Shown here one piece after another: positions 8,126 to 17,925 of a DNA stretch of 64,000 bases. The stretch is taken from NCBI GenBank assembly GCA_965197005.1, contig OZ239982.1:1674001-1738000 (forward strand). Direction: 5' to 3'. Position 1 is the stretch's first letter. Each line of letters opens with the position of its first letter. The notes under the pieces were generated by a model, which made no database searches, was not told the DNA's origin, and saw only the letters and a program-made list of their open reading frames with translations. A program made the position numbers and the translations under genes. Source of the DNA: G965197005 sp965197005 (GTDB taxonomy: Bacteria > Pseudomonadota > Gammaproteobacteria > Pseudomonadales > Oceanobacteraceae).

Positions 8126-10516
8126 ATGACAGATTTAACCCTCCCACTTTTACCTTTACGTGATGTTGTTATCTTTCCGACCATGGTCGTCCCTTTATTT
8201 GTTGGTCGAGAAAAATCCATTAAAGCATTAGAACTGGCAATGGAAAAAGGCAAGCAAATTGTCTTAGTCACACAAAAAGATTCAACCAAAGACACCCCTT
8301 TATTAGAAGATGTCTACCCTGTTGGCACACTTGCCAGTATATTACAACTTCTCAAGCTCCCAGATGGCACACTAAAAATACTTATAGAAGGCGAACAGCG
8401 GGTTAAAATTAACAGTTTTATAGAACAAGAAACCCTAACACTGTGCGATTACCAAGAAGACCAAAGTGAGCGTCTTAATGAAAGAGAAAATGAAGTACTA
8501 CTACGCACACTAAATGGACAGTTTGAAAAATACGTCCAATTTTCAAAAAAAATTCCAACAGAAGTACTCAGCAGCATTAATGCAATAGAAGATGCCGACC
8601 GCTTAGCAGACACCATTTGCGTACACATGAGCTTAAAAATTGTTGAGAAACAAGAGTTGCTAGGTATTTTCTCCACACGCCAACGAATTGTTAAGCTATT
8701 AGAATTACTCGAATCTGAAATAGACTTAATGAAAGTAGAAAAGCGCATTCGTGGCCGAGTCAAAAAGCAAATGGAAAAAAGTCAGCGTGAATACTATTTA
8801 AATGAGCAAATGAAAGCCATTCAAAAAGAGCTAGGCGATGGCGAAGGCGGCGAAAATGAACTAGACAGCTTAGCCACACATATAAAAAATTCAAATATGA
8901 GTAAAGAGGCTCTGGATAAAGCCCTATCTGAACTAAAAAAACTACGCATGATGTCTCCGATGTCTTCAGAAGCGTCTGTTGTTCGTACTTACTTAGATTC
9001 ATTGCTCGCATTACCTTGGAAAAAGCGCAGCCGTCTTAGTCACGATTTAAACAAAGCAGAATCGATTTTAGAGCAAGAACACTATGGACTAAAAGATGTT
9101 AAAGACCGTATTTTAGAATACCTAGCAGTACAAAACAGAGTTAAAAAAGTCAAAGGGGCTATTTTATGCTTAGTTGGCCCACCTGGGGTAGGCAAAACCT
9201 CTTTGGGAGAATCCATAGCACATGCGACCAATCGTAAATTTGTACGCATGGCACTTGGCGGTGTCCGTGATGAAGCCGAAATTCGTGGACATAGACGAAC
9301 ATATATTGGATCTTTACCAGGTAAACCATTACAAAAGCTCAGCAAAATTGGCGTACAAAACCCCCTATTCCTACTCGATGAAATAGACAAAATGGGCATG
9401 GATCATAGAGGCGACCCAGCAGCGGCATTATTAGAAATGCTCGACCCTGAACAAAATAGCAGCTTTGCAGATCACTATATGGAAGTCGATTTTGACATGT
9501 CTAACATCATGTTTATCTGCACCGCCAATAGTATGGATATTCCTGCTCCCCTGCTTGATAGAATGGAAGTTATCCGTATTCCGGGCTATACCGAAGATGA
9601 AAAACTAAATATTGCCAAAAAACACCTACTACCTAAGCAAATCCAAGCCAACGGTCTCAAAGAAGGTGAACTCATACTAAACGATAAGCGCATTTTAGAA
9701 ATCATTCGTTACTATACCAAAGAAGCAGGTGTGCGTGGTTTAGAACGTGAACTAGCAAAAGTATGTCGCCGAACAATTAAAGCCAGCATGCTAGACAAAC
9801 AAACCCTCAAACAACCTCTTAAATCAGCGCAACTTGAAGACATTTTAGGTGTTCGTAAATTTAAATACGGCAGCGCCGCCCAAGATAATCGTATTGGACA
9901 TGTAACAGGGCTAGCTTGGACTTCCGTGGGAGGAGAATTACTGGATTTAGAGGTTGCCGTAACCCAAGGTAAAGGTCGAATAATAAAAACAGGCTCATTA
10001 GGTGATGTCATGCAAGAATCGATTCAAGCGGCACTAACTGTAGTCAAAAGTCGTGCTCAAGAACTTGCAATAGACAACAATTATTTTGAAGAACATGATT
10101 TTCATATTCACCTACCTGAAGGCGCAACCCCCAAAGACGGTCCTAGTGCAGGCATAGGTCTGGTGACCGCCCTTACTTCAGCAATAACCAATATTCCTGT
10201 TCTCGCCAGCGTTGCCATGACTGGAGAAATTACTTTACGTGGTCAAGTGCTACCTATAGGCGGACTAAAGGAAAAATTATTAGCTGCACATAGAGGCGGT
10301 ATTAAACAGGTTATCATTCCCAAAGAAAATGAAAAAAATCTGCAAGAAATACCAGAAAACATCAAAAACAAACTAAAAATCATACCCGTAGATTGGATTG
10401 AACAGGTATTAGCAGTTGCATTAACTCACTCTTTACCTAAAATAGACAAGGCTTTACTAGAAAATAAAGCCGCAGGAAAACTAACGACAACCAAAGGGGC
10501 AATTAATACCCATTAA
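8126..10516 (+). CDS. lon: ATP-dependent protease Lon
   Basis: Lon is a hexameric AAA+ serine protease that degrades misfolded and regulatory proteins. The substrate-binding N-domain opens with LPLLPLRDVVIFPTMV. The ATPase domain has Walker A GPPGVGKTS near residue 353 and Walker B LFLLDEIDKMG. The protease domain carries the catalytic serine in PKDGPSAG and the partner lysine in the downstream GGLKEKLLAAHRGG block. The length, 796 residues, is normal. AGGA lies seven bases before the ATG. Position after clpX and before hupB is the conserved gammaproteobacterial order. Confidence 0.97.
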   Translation: MTDLTLPLLPLRDVVIFPTMVVPLFVGREKSIKALELAMEKGKQIVLVTQKDSTKDTPLLEDVYPVGTLASILQLLKLPDGTLKILIEGEQRVKINSFIEQETLTLCDYQEDQSERLNERENEVLLRTLNGQFEKYVQFSKKIPTEVLSSINAIEDADRLADTICVHMSLKIVEKQELLGIFSTRQRIVKLLELLESEIDLMKVEKRIRGRVKKQMEKSQREYYLNEQMKAIQKELGDGEGGENELDSLATHIKNSNMSKEALDKALSELKKLRMMSPMSSEASVVRTYLDSLLALPWKKRSRLSHDLNKAESILEQEHYGLKDVKDRILEYLAVQNRVKKVKGAILCLVGPPGVGKTSLGESIAHATNRKFVRMALGGVRDEAEIRGHRRTYIGSLPGKPLQKLSKIGVQNPLFLLDEIDKMGMDHRGDPAAALLEMLDPEQNSSFADHYMEVDFDMSNIMFICTANSMDIPAPLLDRMEVIRIPGYTEDEKLNIAKKHLLPKQIQANGLKEGELILNDKRILEIIRYYTKEAGVRGLERELAKVCRRTIKASMLDKQTLKQPLKSAQLEDILGVRKFKYGSAAQDNRIGHVTGLAWTSVGGELLDLEVAVTQGKGRIIKTGSLGDVMQESIQAALTVVKSRAQELAIDNNYFEEHDFHIHLPEGATPKDGPSAGIGLVTALTSAITNIPVLASVAMTGEITLRGQVLPIGGLKEKLLAAHRGGIKQVIIPKENEKNLQEIPENIKNKLKIIPVDWIEQVLAVALTHSLPKIDKALLENKAAGKLTTTKGAINTH

Positions 10517-10537
10517 CTTAAACAATAAAAATTTAAG

Positions 10538-10566
10538 TTGACGCACTCTAGGGTTGTTGGTATAAA
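10538..10566 (+). promoter_or_regulatory. Sigma-70 promoter of hupB
   Basis: TTGACG (10538-10543), exactly 17 bases, then TATAAA (10561-10566), about 65 bases upstream of the hupB start. Both boxes match consensus at five of six positions. Confidence 0.75.
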
Positions 10567-10632
10567 CTTGCATGCTACGTTATAAAGCTTAAATCATTTA
10601 TTAAATAAACAAAAAAATACAAGGGGAATTTT

Positions 10633-10905
10633 GTGAACAAATCTGAACTAATCGACGCTATTGCACAATCTGCAGACATACCAAAAGCAAAAGCCGCACG
10701 CGCTCTTGATGCGATGACACAAAGCATTGGTGATGCACTAAAATCAGGCGACCAAGTTGCTTTGGTTGGTTTTGGTACTTTTTCAGTAAAAGAACGTGCC
10801 GCACGCGCAGGGCGTAACCCACAAACAGGTGCAACTATTCAAATTAAAGCCTCAAAAGCACCTAGCTTTAAAGCAGGCAAAGCGTTAAAAGATGCGGTAA
10901 ACTAA
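10633..10905 (+). CDS. hupB: DNA-binding protein HU (beta-type)
   Basis: A 90-residue HU-family nucleoid protein that bends and compacts DNA as a dimer. It starts MNKSELIDAIAQSADIPKAKA and carries the DNA-clamping arm motif GRNPQTGATIQI, plus the FGTFSVKERAAR turn. The start codon is GTG with GGGGAA upstream. Its own strong promoter and terminator make it a single-gene unit, as expected for an abundant protein. Confidence 0.97.
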   Translation: MNKSELIDAIAQSADIPKAKAARALDAMTQSIGDALKSGDQVALVGFGTFSVKERAARAGRNPQTGATIQIKASKAPSFKAGKALKDAVN

Positions 10906-10937
10906 TACAAATATTTATTTGTAGATTTAACTCAAAT

Positions 10938-10963
10938 AAAAGGCGCATTTATGCGCTTTTTTT
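10938..10963 (+). terminator. Intrinsic terminator after hupB
   Basis: A GC-rich hairpin (GCGCAT / ATGCGC, extended by flanking A-T pairs) is followed by a run of seven T. It lies between hupB and ppiD. Confidence 0.8.
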
Positions 10964-10986
10964 CTTATTCAAAATAGGATTTTACT

Positions 10987-12825
10987 ATGTTACAAACCAT
11001 GCGTAACCACTCTCAAGGGTTAATTGCTAAATTTATTGTATTCTTCATTATCGTGGTATTTGCTTTATGGGGAGTCGAAAGCATCGTCAGTTTAAGCAGT
11101 GGAGAAACCCCCGTTGCAGATGTTGACGGTATTGAAATTTATGAAGCCGAACTAAAAAATGCTGTAGACTCGCAAAAAAACAATCTAAAGCAACGTTTTG
11201 GCGAGGCATTTAATGACGAATTATTTAATCAAAAAATGCTAAGAAGCACCGCATTAGAACAATTAATCAACCAAAAAGTAAACCAGAAATTAGCAGATAA
11301 TTTAGGTTTAGTCGCCGCTGGTGTAAACATAGATAAAACCATACTCAATATTCCCGCATTTCAAAAAGATGGCAAATTTGATGCCGATCAGTTCCGCTAT
11401 ATCTTAGGTGCACAACGCATGACACCCATGAGTTTTCGCACTGCTTTAGCAGCGGATTTGAAAGTAGCCCAAATCAATCAACTACTTGCCATTAACGACT
11501 TTAATACTCAAGCACAAGATACGCTATGGCTACAGTTGCTAAATGAACAGCGAGACATTCAATATAAGCTAATTGATAGCAACAGCTTTAAATCCAAGGT
11601 CAAAATCAGCGCAGAACAAATAAACACATACTACAAAGCCAATGAAAAAAACTTTATGGCACCTGCAAAAGCCAGTGTTAACTACGTACAAATTAGCCTA
11701 CAGGATATTGCCAAGCAACAAGCCGTTAGTGATGATGAAATTACCAGTGCCTATGAAGAATATAAGCAACAGCGAAGCAAAGAAGCTCAACGTGCCAGTC
11801 ATCATATCCTCATTGCAATAAATGATAAGGTCAATGAAGCACAGGCACTCAAAAAATCCCAAGAGCTATTACAAAAAATTAACGAAGGCAGTTCATTTGA
11901 AGAGATTGCCAAACAATATTCTGACGATTCTGGCTCTAAACAATCAGGTGGAAACCTAGGTTTTGCCAGTGCAGGCAGCTATGCGCCAGAATTTGAGCAA
12001 GCATTAAATTCACTTGAAGTTGGCAATATATCCAAACCCATTAAAACTGAATTTGGCTATCATCTAATTCGTCTCGACGAAATTAAAAAGCCTGAAATCA
12101 AAAGTCTAGCGGATAAAACAGAAGAACTTACAAATGAGCTGAAAAAAAGTAAGGCAGAGCTTGTCTACTCAGAAAAAATTCAAGAGCTAACGAATGCGTC
12201 ATTTTCTGCAGGTAATATTGATGAAGTGGCACAAAGCCTAGGACTTAAACTGCAAAAATCTGAACTCTTTACCCGCCATCAAGGTACTGGTATCGCCAGT
12301 GATAATAAAGTAAGAACGCAAGCATTTGCTGAAAATGTACTGATAGATCATGAGTTAAGTCCAGTCATTGAGCTGACAGAGAAAGTCATTGTTCTATCGA
12401 TAAACCAATACCAAGAAGCCAAACTCAAATCTCTAAGTGACGTAAAAAACAGCATTAAACAAACGCTAACCACACAACAAGCAGAACAGTTAGCCAAGGA
12501 AAGTGCAGAAAAACTAGTTAAAGAAAAAGCCAAAACCAGCAGTTGGAAAAATATCAAACTGGTATACAAAGACAAAGCAAACATTGATAACAATATAAAA
12601 ACAAAGGCATTTCAGGTAAAACTCAATCAGCCAGCGTTTGTAAAAACAGCACAGGGTTATGCAGTATTTAAAGTTATCAAAAGCAGCCAAGCCGCTGCTA
12701 CCGATGCAGAAAAAAGCCAACAGGCCAATATTGTACAGCAGCAAAGATTAAGAGAGTTATTGATAAGTTTACAAAACTGGGCAAAAAACAATATGGAAAT
12801 AAAACGCCCACAACCTCAGTCTTAA
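10987..12825 (+). CDS. ppiD: Periplasmic folding chaperone / prolyl isomerase PpiD
   Basis: PpiD is anchored in the inner membrane beside the Sec translocon and helps outer-membrane and exported proteins fold. The protein has a single N-terminal membrane helix (about residues 14-34, FIVFFIIVVFALWG), a SurA_N-like segment, and a parvulin PpiC domain around residues 265-365 recognisable by ASHHILIAI, YSDDSGSKQSGGNLGF and FGYHLIRLDE. The 612-residue length fits the family. The gene follows hupB, the classical location. Confidence 0.93.
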   Translation: MLQTMRNHSQGLIAKFIVFFIIVVFALWGVESIVSLSSGETPVADVDGIEIYEAELKNAVDSQKNNLKQRFGEAFNDELFNQKMLRSTALEQLINQKVNQKLADNLGLVAAGVNIDKTILNIPAFQKDGKFDADQFRYILGAQRMTPMSFRTALAADLKVAQINQLLAINDFNTQAQDTLWLQLLNEQRDIQYKLIDSNSFKSKVKISAEQINTYYKANEKNFMAPAKASVNYVQISLQDIAKQQAVSDDEITSAYEEYKQQRSKEAQRASHHILIAINDKVNEAQALKKSQELLQKINEGSSFEEIAKQYSDDSGSKQSGGNLGFASAGSYAPEFEQALNSLEVGNISKPIKTEFGYHLIRLDEIKKPEIKSLADKTEELTNELKKSKAELVYSEKIQELTNASFSAGNIDEVAQSLGLKLQKSELFTRHQGTGIASDNKVRTQAFAENVLIDHELSPVIELTEKVIVLSINQYQEAKLKSLSDVKNSIKQTLTTQQAEQLAKESAEKLVKEKAKTSSWKNIKLVYKDKANIDNNIKTKAFQVKLNQPAFVKTAQGYAVFKVIKSSQAAATDAEKSQQANIVQQQRLRELLISLQNWAKNNMEIKRPQPQS

Positions 12826-12831
12826 CCCACT

Positions 12832-12859
12832 AAAAAAGGAGCAAATGCTCCTTTTTTTA
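12832..12859 (+). terminator. Intrinsic terminator after ppiD
   Basis: AAAAAAGGAGCA / TGCTCCTTTTTTT forms a strong hairpin with a tiny loop and a T tract, seven bases after the ppiD stop. Confidence 0.85.
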
Positions 12860-13014
12860 TTTTACAATCCCAATTCACCCAATCAATCTACTTAGCTAGA
12901 GCTCAGATTATAGTAAAAAACAACCCCCTATTAAGTTAAAATCTGTATACTAAGATACTATAAAAAAATAACCATAAGTTAACCATTAACAGAGACTAAA
13001 ATAGGAGCATCTAC

Positions 13015-13517
13015 ATGTCTTTAACCCCTGTAAACAACCAAATTAATCGCACCATTAAAAAGCTCAATGCCCTACCTAAAAGCTGGCGAATGCCCGTTTT
13101 TACTTTTATCATTGGCAAAATGGTTAAATTTGCAGGCACCGCCAGCTGCCGTGTCACAGAAATCAACCCAAATCGCTGTGTTGTCAAACTGGCAAACAAA
13201 AAGAAAGTCCAAAACCATATAGGTAGCGTACATGCAGCAGGCATCGCCTTATTAGCCGAATCTGCCACAGGCTATTTAACCTCACTAAGTTACCTGATAA
13301 TCGCATACAGGTTATTCGCAACTTACAAGTTAACTATTTACGCCGCGCCACAGGAGATATGCAAGCTATTGCCAGTTTATCTGATGAACAAATTAACTTT
13401 ATTCAACAAACAGAAAAAGGCGAGCTGGAAATTCCCGTCGTCATTACCGATGAAAGTGGAGAAGAAACCTGCACTGCCTCTATGATATGGGCATGGACAG
13501 CAAAAAAGAAAAAATAA
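13015..13517 (+). pseudogene. DUF4442 (hotdog thioesterase-like) gene with an internal frameshift
   Basis: The first 92 codons match DUF4442, a hotdog-fold family related to thioesterases (KVQNHIGSVHAAG, then LAESATGYLTSL). From about 13290 the homologous reading moves to another frame: PDNRIQVIRNLQVNYL, RRATGDMQAIASL and, at the end, ESGEETCTASMIWAWTA, stopping at 13517. The two parts join to a normal family protein of about 166 residues if one base is restored near 13290. As written, the first frame runs on to 13485 as nonsense. It is either a recent inactivating deletion or a sequence error. Function and substrate are unknown. Confidence 0.8.
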
Positions 13518-13520
13518 ATA

Positions 13521-13922
13521 CTAAAGCAAGCCGTACAGGGCTCGCTTAAAATTCTGAAATTCAACCGCAGAATGAAAGCAGTCCTGTTTTAATACCAGAC
13601 TCTGCCAAGGCAATAAAGACCAGCGCAAATGCACTGTATGAGTACTTAAAGAACTGCCTGACTTAAGCACAATAAAGCGTTTTTTTGCACCACTCAATAA
13701 ATAAAACTCTGCCTCATACAAACCAATATGACTGATTTTTTGCTCAAAAATCCATTGCCAAAAGAGCAGCAAAGGCAATACAAAAACAATACCCTTAATC
13801 CAAACAGGCGCATGCAATGCCCATACTAAAACCAACAGTAACGACCACAGCAGTAAATCTATTTGTCGTTGCCTAATTGAAGGCTTAATTTCCCACAGAT
13901 GTGCGTCTAGCATGCTCAACAA
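13521..13922 (-). CDS. ygfX: YgfX (CptA)-like membrane protein
   Basis: A 133-residue protein with two adjacent N-terminal membrane helices (about residues 20-38 and 42-60) and a soluble tail with paired tryptophans (RWSLLPWQSLVL), the layout of YgfX/CptA. It overlaps the 3' end of sdhE, as in other gammaproteobacteria. E. coli YgfX was reported as the toxin partner of YgfY/SdhE, but SdhE is now known mainly as a flavinylation factor, so the role of YgfX remains unclear. The start could be the ATG at 13922 or the one three codons later. Confidence 0.7.
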   Translation of the reverse strand: MLSMLDAHLWEIKPSIRQRQIDLLLWSLLLVLVWALHAPVWIKGIVFVLPLLLFWQWIFEQKISHIGLYEAEFYLLSGAKKRFIVLKSGSSLSTHTVHLRWSLLPWQSLVLKQDCFHSAVEFQNFKRALYGLL

Positions 13923-14145
13923 CCAATTTAACCATCGTCTTCATATCCACATCTGTAGGTTCTTCTCGGAGCATAAGCCAAGGAAAGAGCTCTGAATCTT
14001 CATGCTCTAAAAGACGTTTGAAATCATTTTGTTGTTTGTTATTTAACGCCGCAAATGCCTCATCGATAAATGGCATTAGCAGCATATCTAGTTCGAGCAT
14101 ACCTCGGCGACATTGCCAACGTAATTGTTTTGCTTGTATTGACAC
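13885..14145 (-). CDS. sdhE: FAD assembly factor SdhE
   Basis: SdhE promotes covalent attachment of FAD to succinate dehydrogenase. The signature RWQCRRGMLELDMLL and the later LLEHEDSELFPWLM are clear. The frame is open to an ATG at 14214. I chose the GTG at 14145 because AGAGG lies six bases upstream and the resulting 86 residues match the usual length. It is divergent from ygfZ, another factor linked to Fe-S and folate metabolism, a conserved arrangement. Confidence 0.9.
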   Translation of the reverse strand: MSIQAKQLRWQCRRGMLELDMLLMPFIDEAFAALNNKQQNDFKRLLEHEDSELFPWLMLREEPTDVDMKTMVKLVVEHARRTSVGN

Positions 14146-14257
14146 AACCAACCTCTTTAAATGAATTTTTTTCAGTATACAAGAATTTATAAATGATTGA
14201 GAATAGAATATCATTTATCAACCATGTTAAATCACAGCAACGGTTAACAAACTATCT

Positions 14258-15097
14258 ATGAATAACACAGCAAGCCCCTTAACTGACTTTGAGTTACTCG
14301 ATATAACAGGTAAAGATGCTGCCCAATTTTTACAAGGGCAATTTACTTGTGATGTAAAAAAAATGCAAGACAATGAATTTTATCTAGGCGCGGTATGTAA
14401 CCCTAAAGGACAAATGTTCGCCAACTTTGTTATTATTACCTTAGATGAGGGTTTTCGTCTGCGCCTACCCAAAGGACAAGGCACGCAAATAATAGAATCA
14501 CTGAAAAAATATAACGTATTTTTTAAAGCAAAAATGCTCGTTCGTACTGACTTACAAATATACGCAAACATACCCCAAACGCTTAAACAATTTCAATTAG
14601 AACCAAAGGTTCTACAACGGGATAAAAATCAACATAAACTATGCTGGAGCGATGGTCGGACTGAAGTTTGGCAAGAAAAAAGCACGCATAAAAACTCAAA
14701 CATCTCCCAGCAATGGCAATTTGCAGATATGCAAGCAGGCATATACTGGCTTAGCGTAGAAGATAAAGAACAATGGCTGCCGCAGGTTATTCACTGGCAG
14801 ACACTACAAGGTGTGAGTTTTAAAAAAGGCTGCTATACAGGTCAAGAAGTAATTGCTCGCTTACAGCACCTAGGCAAAAGTAAAAAACAGCTTATTCGTA
14901 TTCACTGTAAAAGTCCCTTAAAAAGAGGAGATAATATTTATAATGAGAAAAAAAATGCCATAGCGCAAGTGTTAAACTTCGACAATGAACTAGGCTTAGC
15001 TATACTAAATAAAGAGGCAGAAATCCTATTAACAGAAACTGGCTGCCCTGTCACAAAATTAGATGACGCTGTAATTACACCAACACATTTTAAATAA
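14258..15097 (+). CDS. ygfZ: Folate-binding protein YgfZ
   Basis: YgfZ is a tetrahydrofolate-binding relative of the glycine-cleavage T protein that supports Fe-S enzymes, including the tRNA methylthiolase MiaB. The diagnostic motif KGCYTGQEVIAR is present near residue 190, with the conserved cysteine. The N-terminal FLQGQFTCDV and GAVCNPKGQMFANF blocks are also typical. The length of 279 residues is slightly short of the usual 300-330. It is divergent from sdhE and precedes an HDOD gene by nine bases. Confidence 0.92.
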   Translation: MNNTASPLTDFELLDITGKDAAQFLQGQFTCDVKKMQDNEFYLGAVCNPKGQMFANFVIITLDEGFRLRLPKGQGTQIIESLKKYNVFFKAKMLVRTDLQIYANIPQTLKQFQLEPKVLQRDKNQHKLCWSDGRTEVWQEKSTHKNSNISQQWQFADMQAGIYWLSVEDKEQWLPQVIHWQTLQGVSFKKGCYTGQEVIARLQHLGKSKKQLIRIHCKSPLKRGDNIYNEKKNAIAQVLNFDNELGLAILNKEAEILLTETGCPVTKLDDAVITPTHFK

Positions 15098-15106
15098 GGT
15101 TTTAGC

Positions 15107-15886
15107 ATGAGTTTATTGGAAGAAAAAATTACCCTTTATCTAGATGAAGGAATACAAAAAAATTACTTGCCCCTACCAAGTCTACCCAAGCAAGCCATTG
15201 ATATTATGGCTCTTGAAGATGAACTAGAGCTATCCCCTCTTATTGATGCCCTAAAAAAATCAGCATCGGTCTCTTTTGCTTTATATGCATTAGCAAACTT
15301 ATTAACAGGCAAACAAGAAGCGCAAAGTTATACACAACTAATTGAACAGCTTGGATTAGAAGATGCTTGCACCCAAGCAGCTCGTATTGCCTCAAAGCAA
15401 ATGATACAACCAGTACAAAGCATGATTGACAAAAAACTAAGAACATATAGTGACATGTCTTTTAATAGCGCACGTATTGCAGCCAAAATAGCCAATGAGC
15501 ATACCAATTTATCTGCAGACTTTGCTTTTTTAGCAGGACTTTTTTGTAATATTGGTGTGCTACCTATTATTGCTTATGCCAATGACCATGAAGCAGATAT
15601 TCAAGACAGTATCAGCTTAGAAAAGATAATCCAAACCCTACAACTTCCCTTTAGTATAAAACTTTTGCAACAAGGCCGTTTTGACGATAAACTAATTCAA
15701 GTTAGCAAAGAGTATAATAACTTTGAGCGTGATATAAGCGAGCCTGATTACAGTTGCATTGTACAAATAGCCACCTTACTCGCTCAAGGTCCTACAGACT
15801 TTAATTCATTACGAGCACTAAAAAGCAGCCAATGTTTAGGCATAAATGAGCATACAGACGAACAGTGGCATGCGCTCATAAAATAA
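15107..15886 (+). CDS. HDOD-domain protein
   Basis: This 259-residue protein resembles the HDOD family (a catalytically inactive HD-related fold): LPLPSLPKQAIDIMAL at the start, then a long helical core with SFNSARIAAKIAN and FLAGLFCNIGVLPII. HDOD proteins often act in signalling, but no partner domain is present here. It follows ygfZ closely and precedes a lipoprotein hydrolase by nine bases, so the three may form an operon. The specific function is not known. Confidence 0.6.
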   Translation: MSLLEEKITLYLDEGIQKNYLPLPSLPKQAIDIMALEDELELSPLIDALKKSASVSFALYALANLLTGKQEAQSYTQLIEQLGLEDACTQAARIASKQMIQPVQSMIDKKLRTYSDMSFNSARIAAKIANEHTNLSADFAFLAGLFCNIGVLPIIAYANDHEADIQDSISLEKIIQTLQLPFSIKLLQQGRFDDKLIQVSKEYNNFERDISEPDYSCIVQIATLLAQGPTDFNSLRALKSSQCLGINEHTDEQWHALIK

Positions 15887-15895
15887 AGAGAACCC

Positions 15896-16900
15896 ATGAA
15901 TAAATACAAAATGCTTATTTTAAAAGCACGCATAAGTCAGATATTAACGCTGACTTTAGTTCTTTCTGCCCTTGCTGGCTGTACCCATTACCAGCAACAA
16001 AAAGTCGCCGAAAATGCCTTTGACATGCTTTATTATATGCGCGATTTAGAAGAAAAAACGGTGCAGCTTGAAGATGTCAAGATGTCCTATTTAGAGCGTC
16101 AAGGTAAGGGACCTACTCTGTTATTACTACACGGTTTTACCGCTGATAGGAATACTTGGATGAATTTTGTTGAATTTTTACCTAAAGATTATCGCCTAAT
16201 TATTCCAGACCTTGCAGGTCATGGTAAAACAGGCAGAGCAAAAAACAACCAGTACGATTTATTTAGCCAATCCAAACGAGTGCACGCTTTGATGAATTTC
16301 TTAGGAGATAAGCACTATCATCTAGCAGGACACTCTATGGGTGGTGCAGTGGCAATGTTTTATACTATGCAATACCAAGAACAGGTTAATAGCTTAATTC
16401 TAATTGATAATGCAGGCGTTAAAGCACCAACGCCTTCTCCTTTTATGCAACAAATTAATAGCAACTACCAACCTGATAATAACGCCCTTATTGGTAAAAA
16501 TCGTGCCGACTATGAAAAACGCTGGCCTTTAATTATGAATACAAAACCTTTTATTCCTTGGCCCATTTCATCAGTCTTGGCAAGAGAGCATATTGCCAAT
16601 GCTGAAATGTATAAAAAGGTATTTAGTGATACCTTATCCATGCGAGAGCAGTTTCCTGAAAGTCGAGTAAAGCAAGAAGCACAAACAAAAATCAAAGGCC
16701 CTGTACTTCTTATTTGGGGAGAAGATGACCAAATCATTGATATTTCTTCTACCAAAACACTGCAAGAATATATGCCTCAAAGCCAGCTAGTGGTATTTAG
16801 AGACGTAGGCCACACCCCTATTACAGAAGCACCTAAGCAGACAGCTTTAGCCGTTATTGATTTTATTTCCAAACATAACGTTAAGACAATAACGCCATAG
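15896..16900 (+). CDS. Alpha/beta-hydrolase lipoprotein (lipase/esterase-like)
   Basis: The N-terminus is a lipoprotein signal peptide ending in the lipobox LAGC (Cys29), so the enzyme is probably membrane-anchored. The alpha/beta-hydrolase fold shows the oxyanion block LLLLHGFTADRNTW, the nucleophile elbow GHSMGG, the acid in WGEDDQIID and the histidine in VGHTPITEAP. The pattern is similar to Moraxella-type lipase Lip3 and to monoacylglycerol-lipase-like enzymes. The substrate is probably a short acyl ester. The gene ends seven bases from the convergent fbpC. Confidence 0.8.
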   Translation: MNKYKMLILKARISQILTLTLVLSALAGCTHYQQQKVAENAFDMLYYMRDLEEKTVQLEDVKMSYLERQGKGPTLLLLHGFTADRNTWMNFVEFLPKDYRLIIPDLAGHGKTGRAKNNQYDLFSQSKRVHALMNFLGDKHYHLAGHSMGGAVAMFYTMQYQEQVNSLILIDNAGVKAPTPSPFMQQINSNYQPDNNALIGKNRADYEKRWPLIMNTKPFIPWPISSVLAREHIANAEMYKKVFSDTLSMREQFPESRVKQEAQTKIKGPVLLIWGEDDQIIDISSTKTLQEYMPQSQLVVFRDVGHTPITEAPKQTALAVIDFISKHNVKTITP

Positions 16901-16906
16901 CGACCT

Positions 16907-17923
16907 TTAGTCATCGAGCCAGAATATCTCTGCTTTATATTCAAGGCTCAATGACTGGCCTAGCTGCAAATTAAAATCCTCATAAGCATGAACGGTCCAT
17001 AGCTCAGAATCCACCGCCACAATATACACATGATAGCCGCCTGAAAAATAATGTGCTTTAAGGCATATATTTGTACATTCATTGACTGCTTTAAGCTCAA
17101 TTAAATGTGGCAGAAAAAACCAGCTACCAGATAAATTACTTACCAAAGGCTTGGCAATATTATCAATAGGCCAAAAATCATGGCTAACAGACCACAGGTT
17201 ACCTGTTTGCAAAAACTCAGCCACCCAACGTTTTTGTGGCAATAAACACAATTCTTGCGGCCGACCTATTTGCTGAATACGCCCCTTATGCATTAAAGCC
17301 ACTTTATCAGAAAGTGAAAAAGCCTCCTCTTTTGCATGAGTGACACAGATTGCGGCAATATTTTGCTCTACTAATAGCTCTCTTAGCTCCTGAATAAGAT
17401 GCGTCTTAACCTGACTATCAATATTAGAAAAAGGCTCGTCCATTAATAAAATTTTAGGCCTGCTTGCCAATGCCCTAGCGACAGCAACACGTTGCTGCTG
17501 ACCACCAGATAGCTCATGGGGATAACGTTTAGCTAAGGAGAGTAAATCGACCATAGAAAGCGCCTCTTCGACACGCCGTTGTGTTTTCTCTTTATCAAGA
17601 TGACGCACACCGTATGCAATATTTTGAGTCACGGTTAAATGTGGAAATAAGGCATAGTCTTGAAAAATAAATGCCATATCACGAGCATAAGGAGGTACGC
17701 TGGTTTGTGCACTTTGAATTAATTCACCTGCTAGATAAATTTCTCCACTTATGGCAGGTAATAATCCTGCGATGGTTTTAAGTGCCGTTGTTTTACCACA
17801 ACCACTAGCACCAAGTAGACTTAAGATTTCTCCTGAATGCAAACTTAAACTAAAATTATCCAGCACTACTTGCTGTTTATAACCTGCGGTTAATTGCTCA
17901 ATTTGAATAATTGATTGTTTCAT
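16907..17923 (-). CDS. fbpC: Ferric iron ABC transporter, ATP-binding protein
   Basis: This is the ATPase of an FbpABC-type Fe(III) importer. Walker A is LLGASGCGKTTALK, the ABC signature is LSGGQQQRVAVARALASRP, and Walker B is ILLMDEPFSNID. The H-loop is CVTHAKEE. A C-terminal regulatory extension (from about residue 240) is typical of the CysA/FbpC group. Order fbpA-fbpB-fbpC on the minus strand, with two to three bases between genes, indicates one operon. Confidence 0.9.
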   Translation of the reverse strand: MKQSIIQIEQLTAGYKQQVVLDNFSLSLHSGEILSLLGASGCGKTTALKTIAGLLPAISGEIYLAGELIQSAQTSVPPYARDMAFIFQDYALFPHLTVTQNIAYGVRHLDKEKTQRRVEEALSMVDLLSLAKRYPHELSGGQQQRVAVARALASRPKILLMDEPFSNIDSQVKTHLIQELRELLVEQNIAAICVTHAKEEAFSLSDKVALMHKGRIQQIGRPQELCLLPQKRWVAEFLQTGNLWSVSHDFWPIDNIAKPLVSNLSGSWFFLPHLIELKAVNECTNICLKAHYFSGGYHVYIVAVDSELWTVHAYEDFNLQLGQSLSLEYKAEIFWLDD

Positions 17924-17925
17924 AG

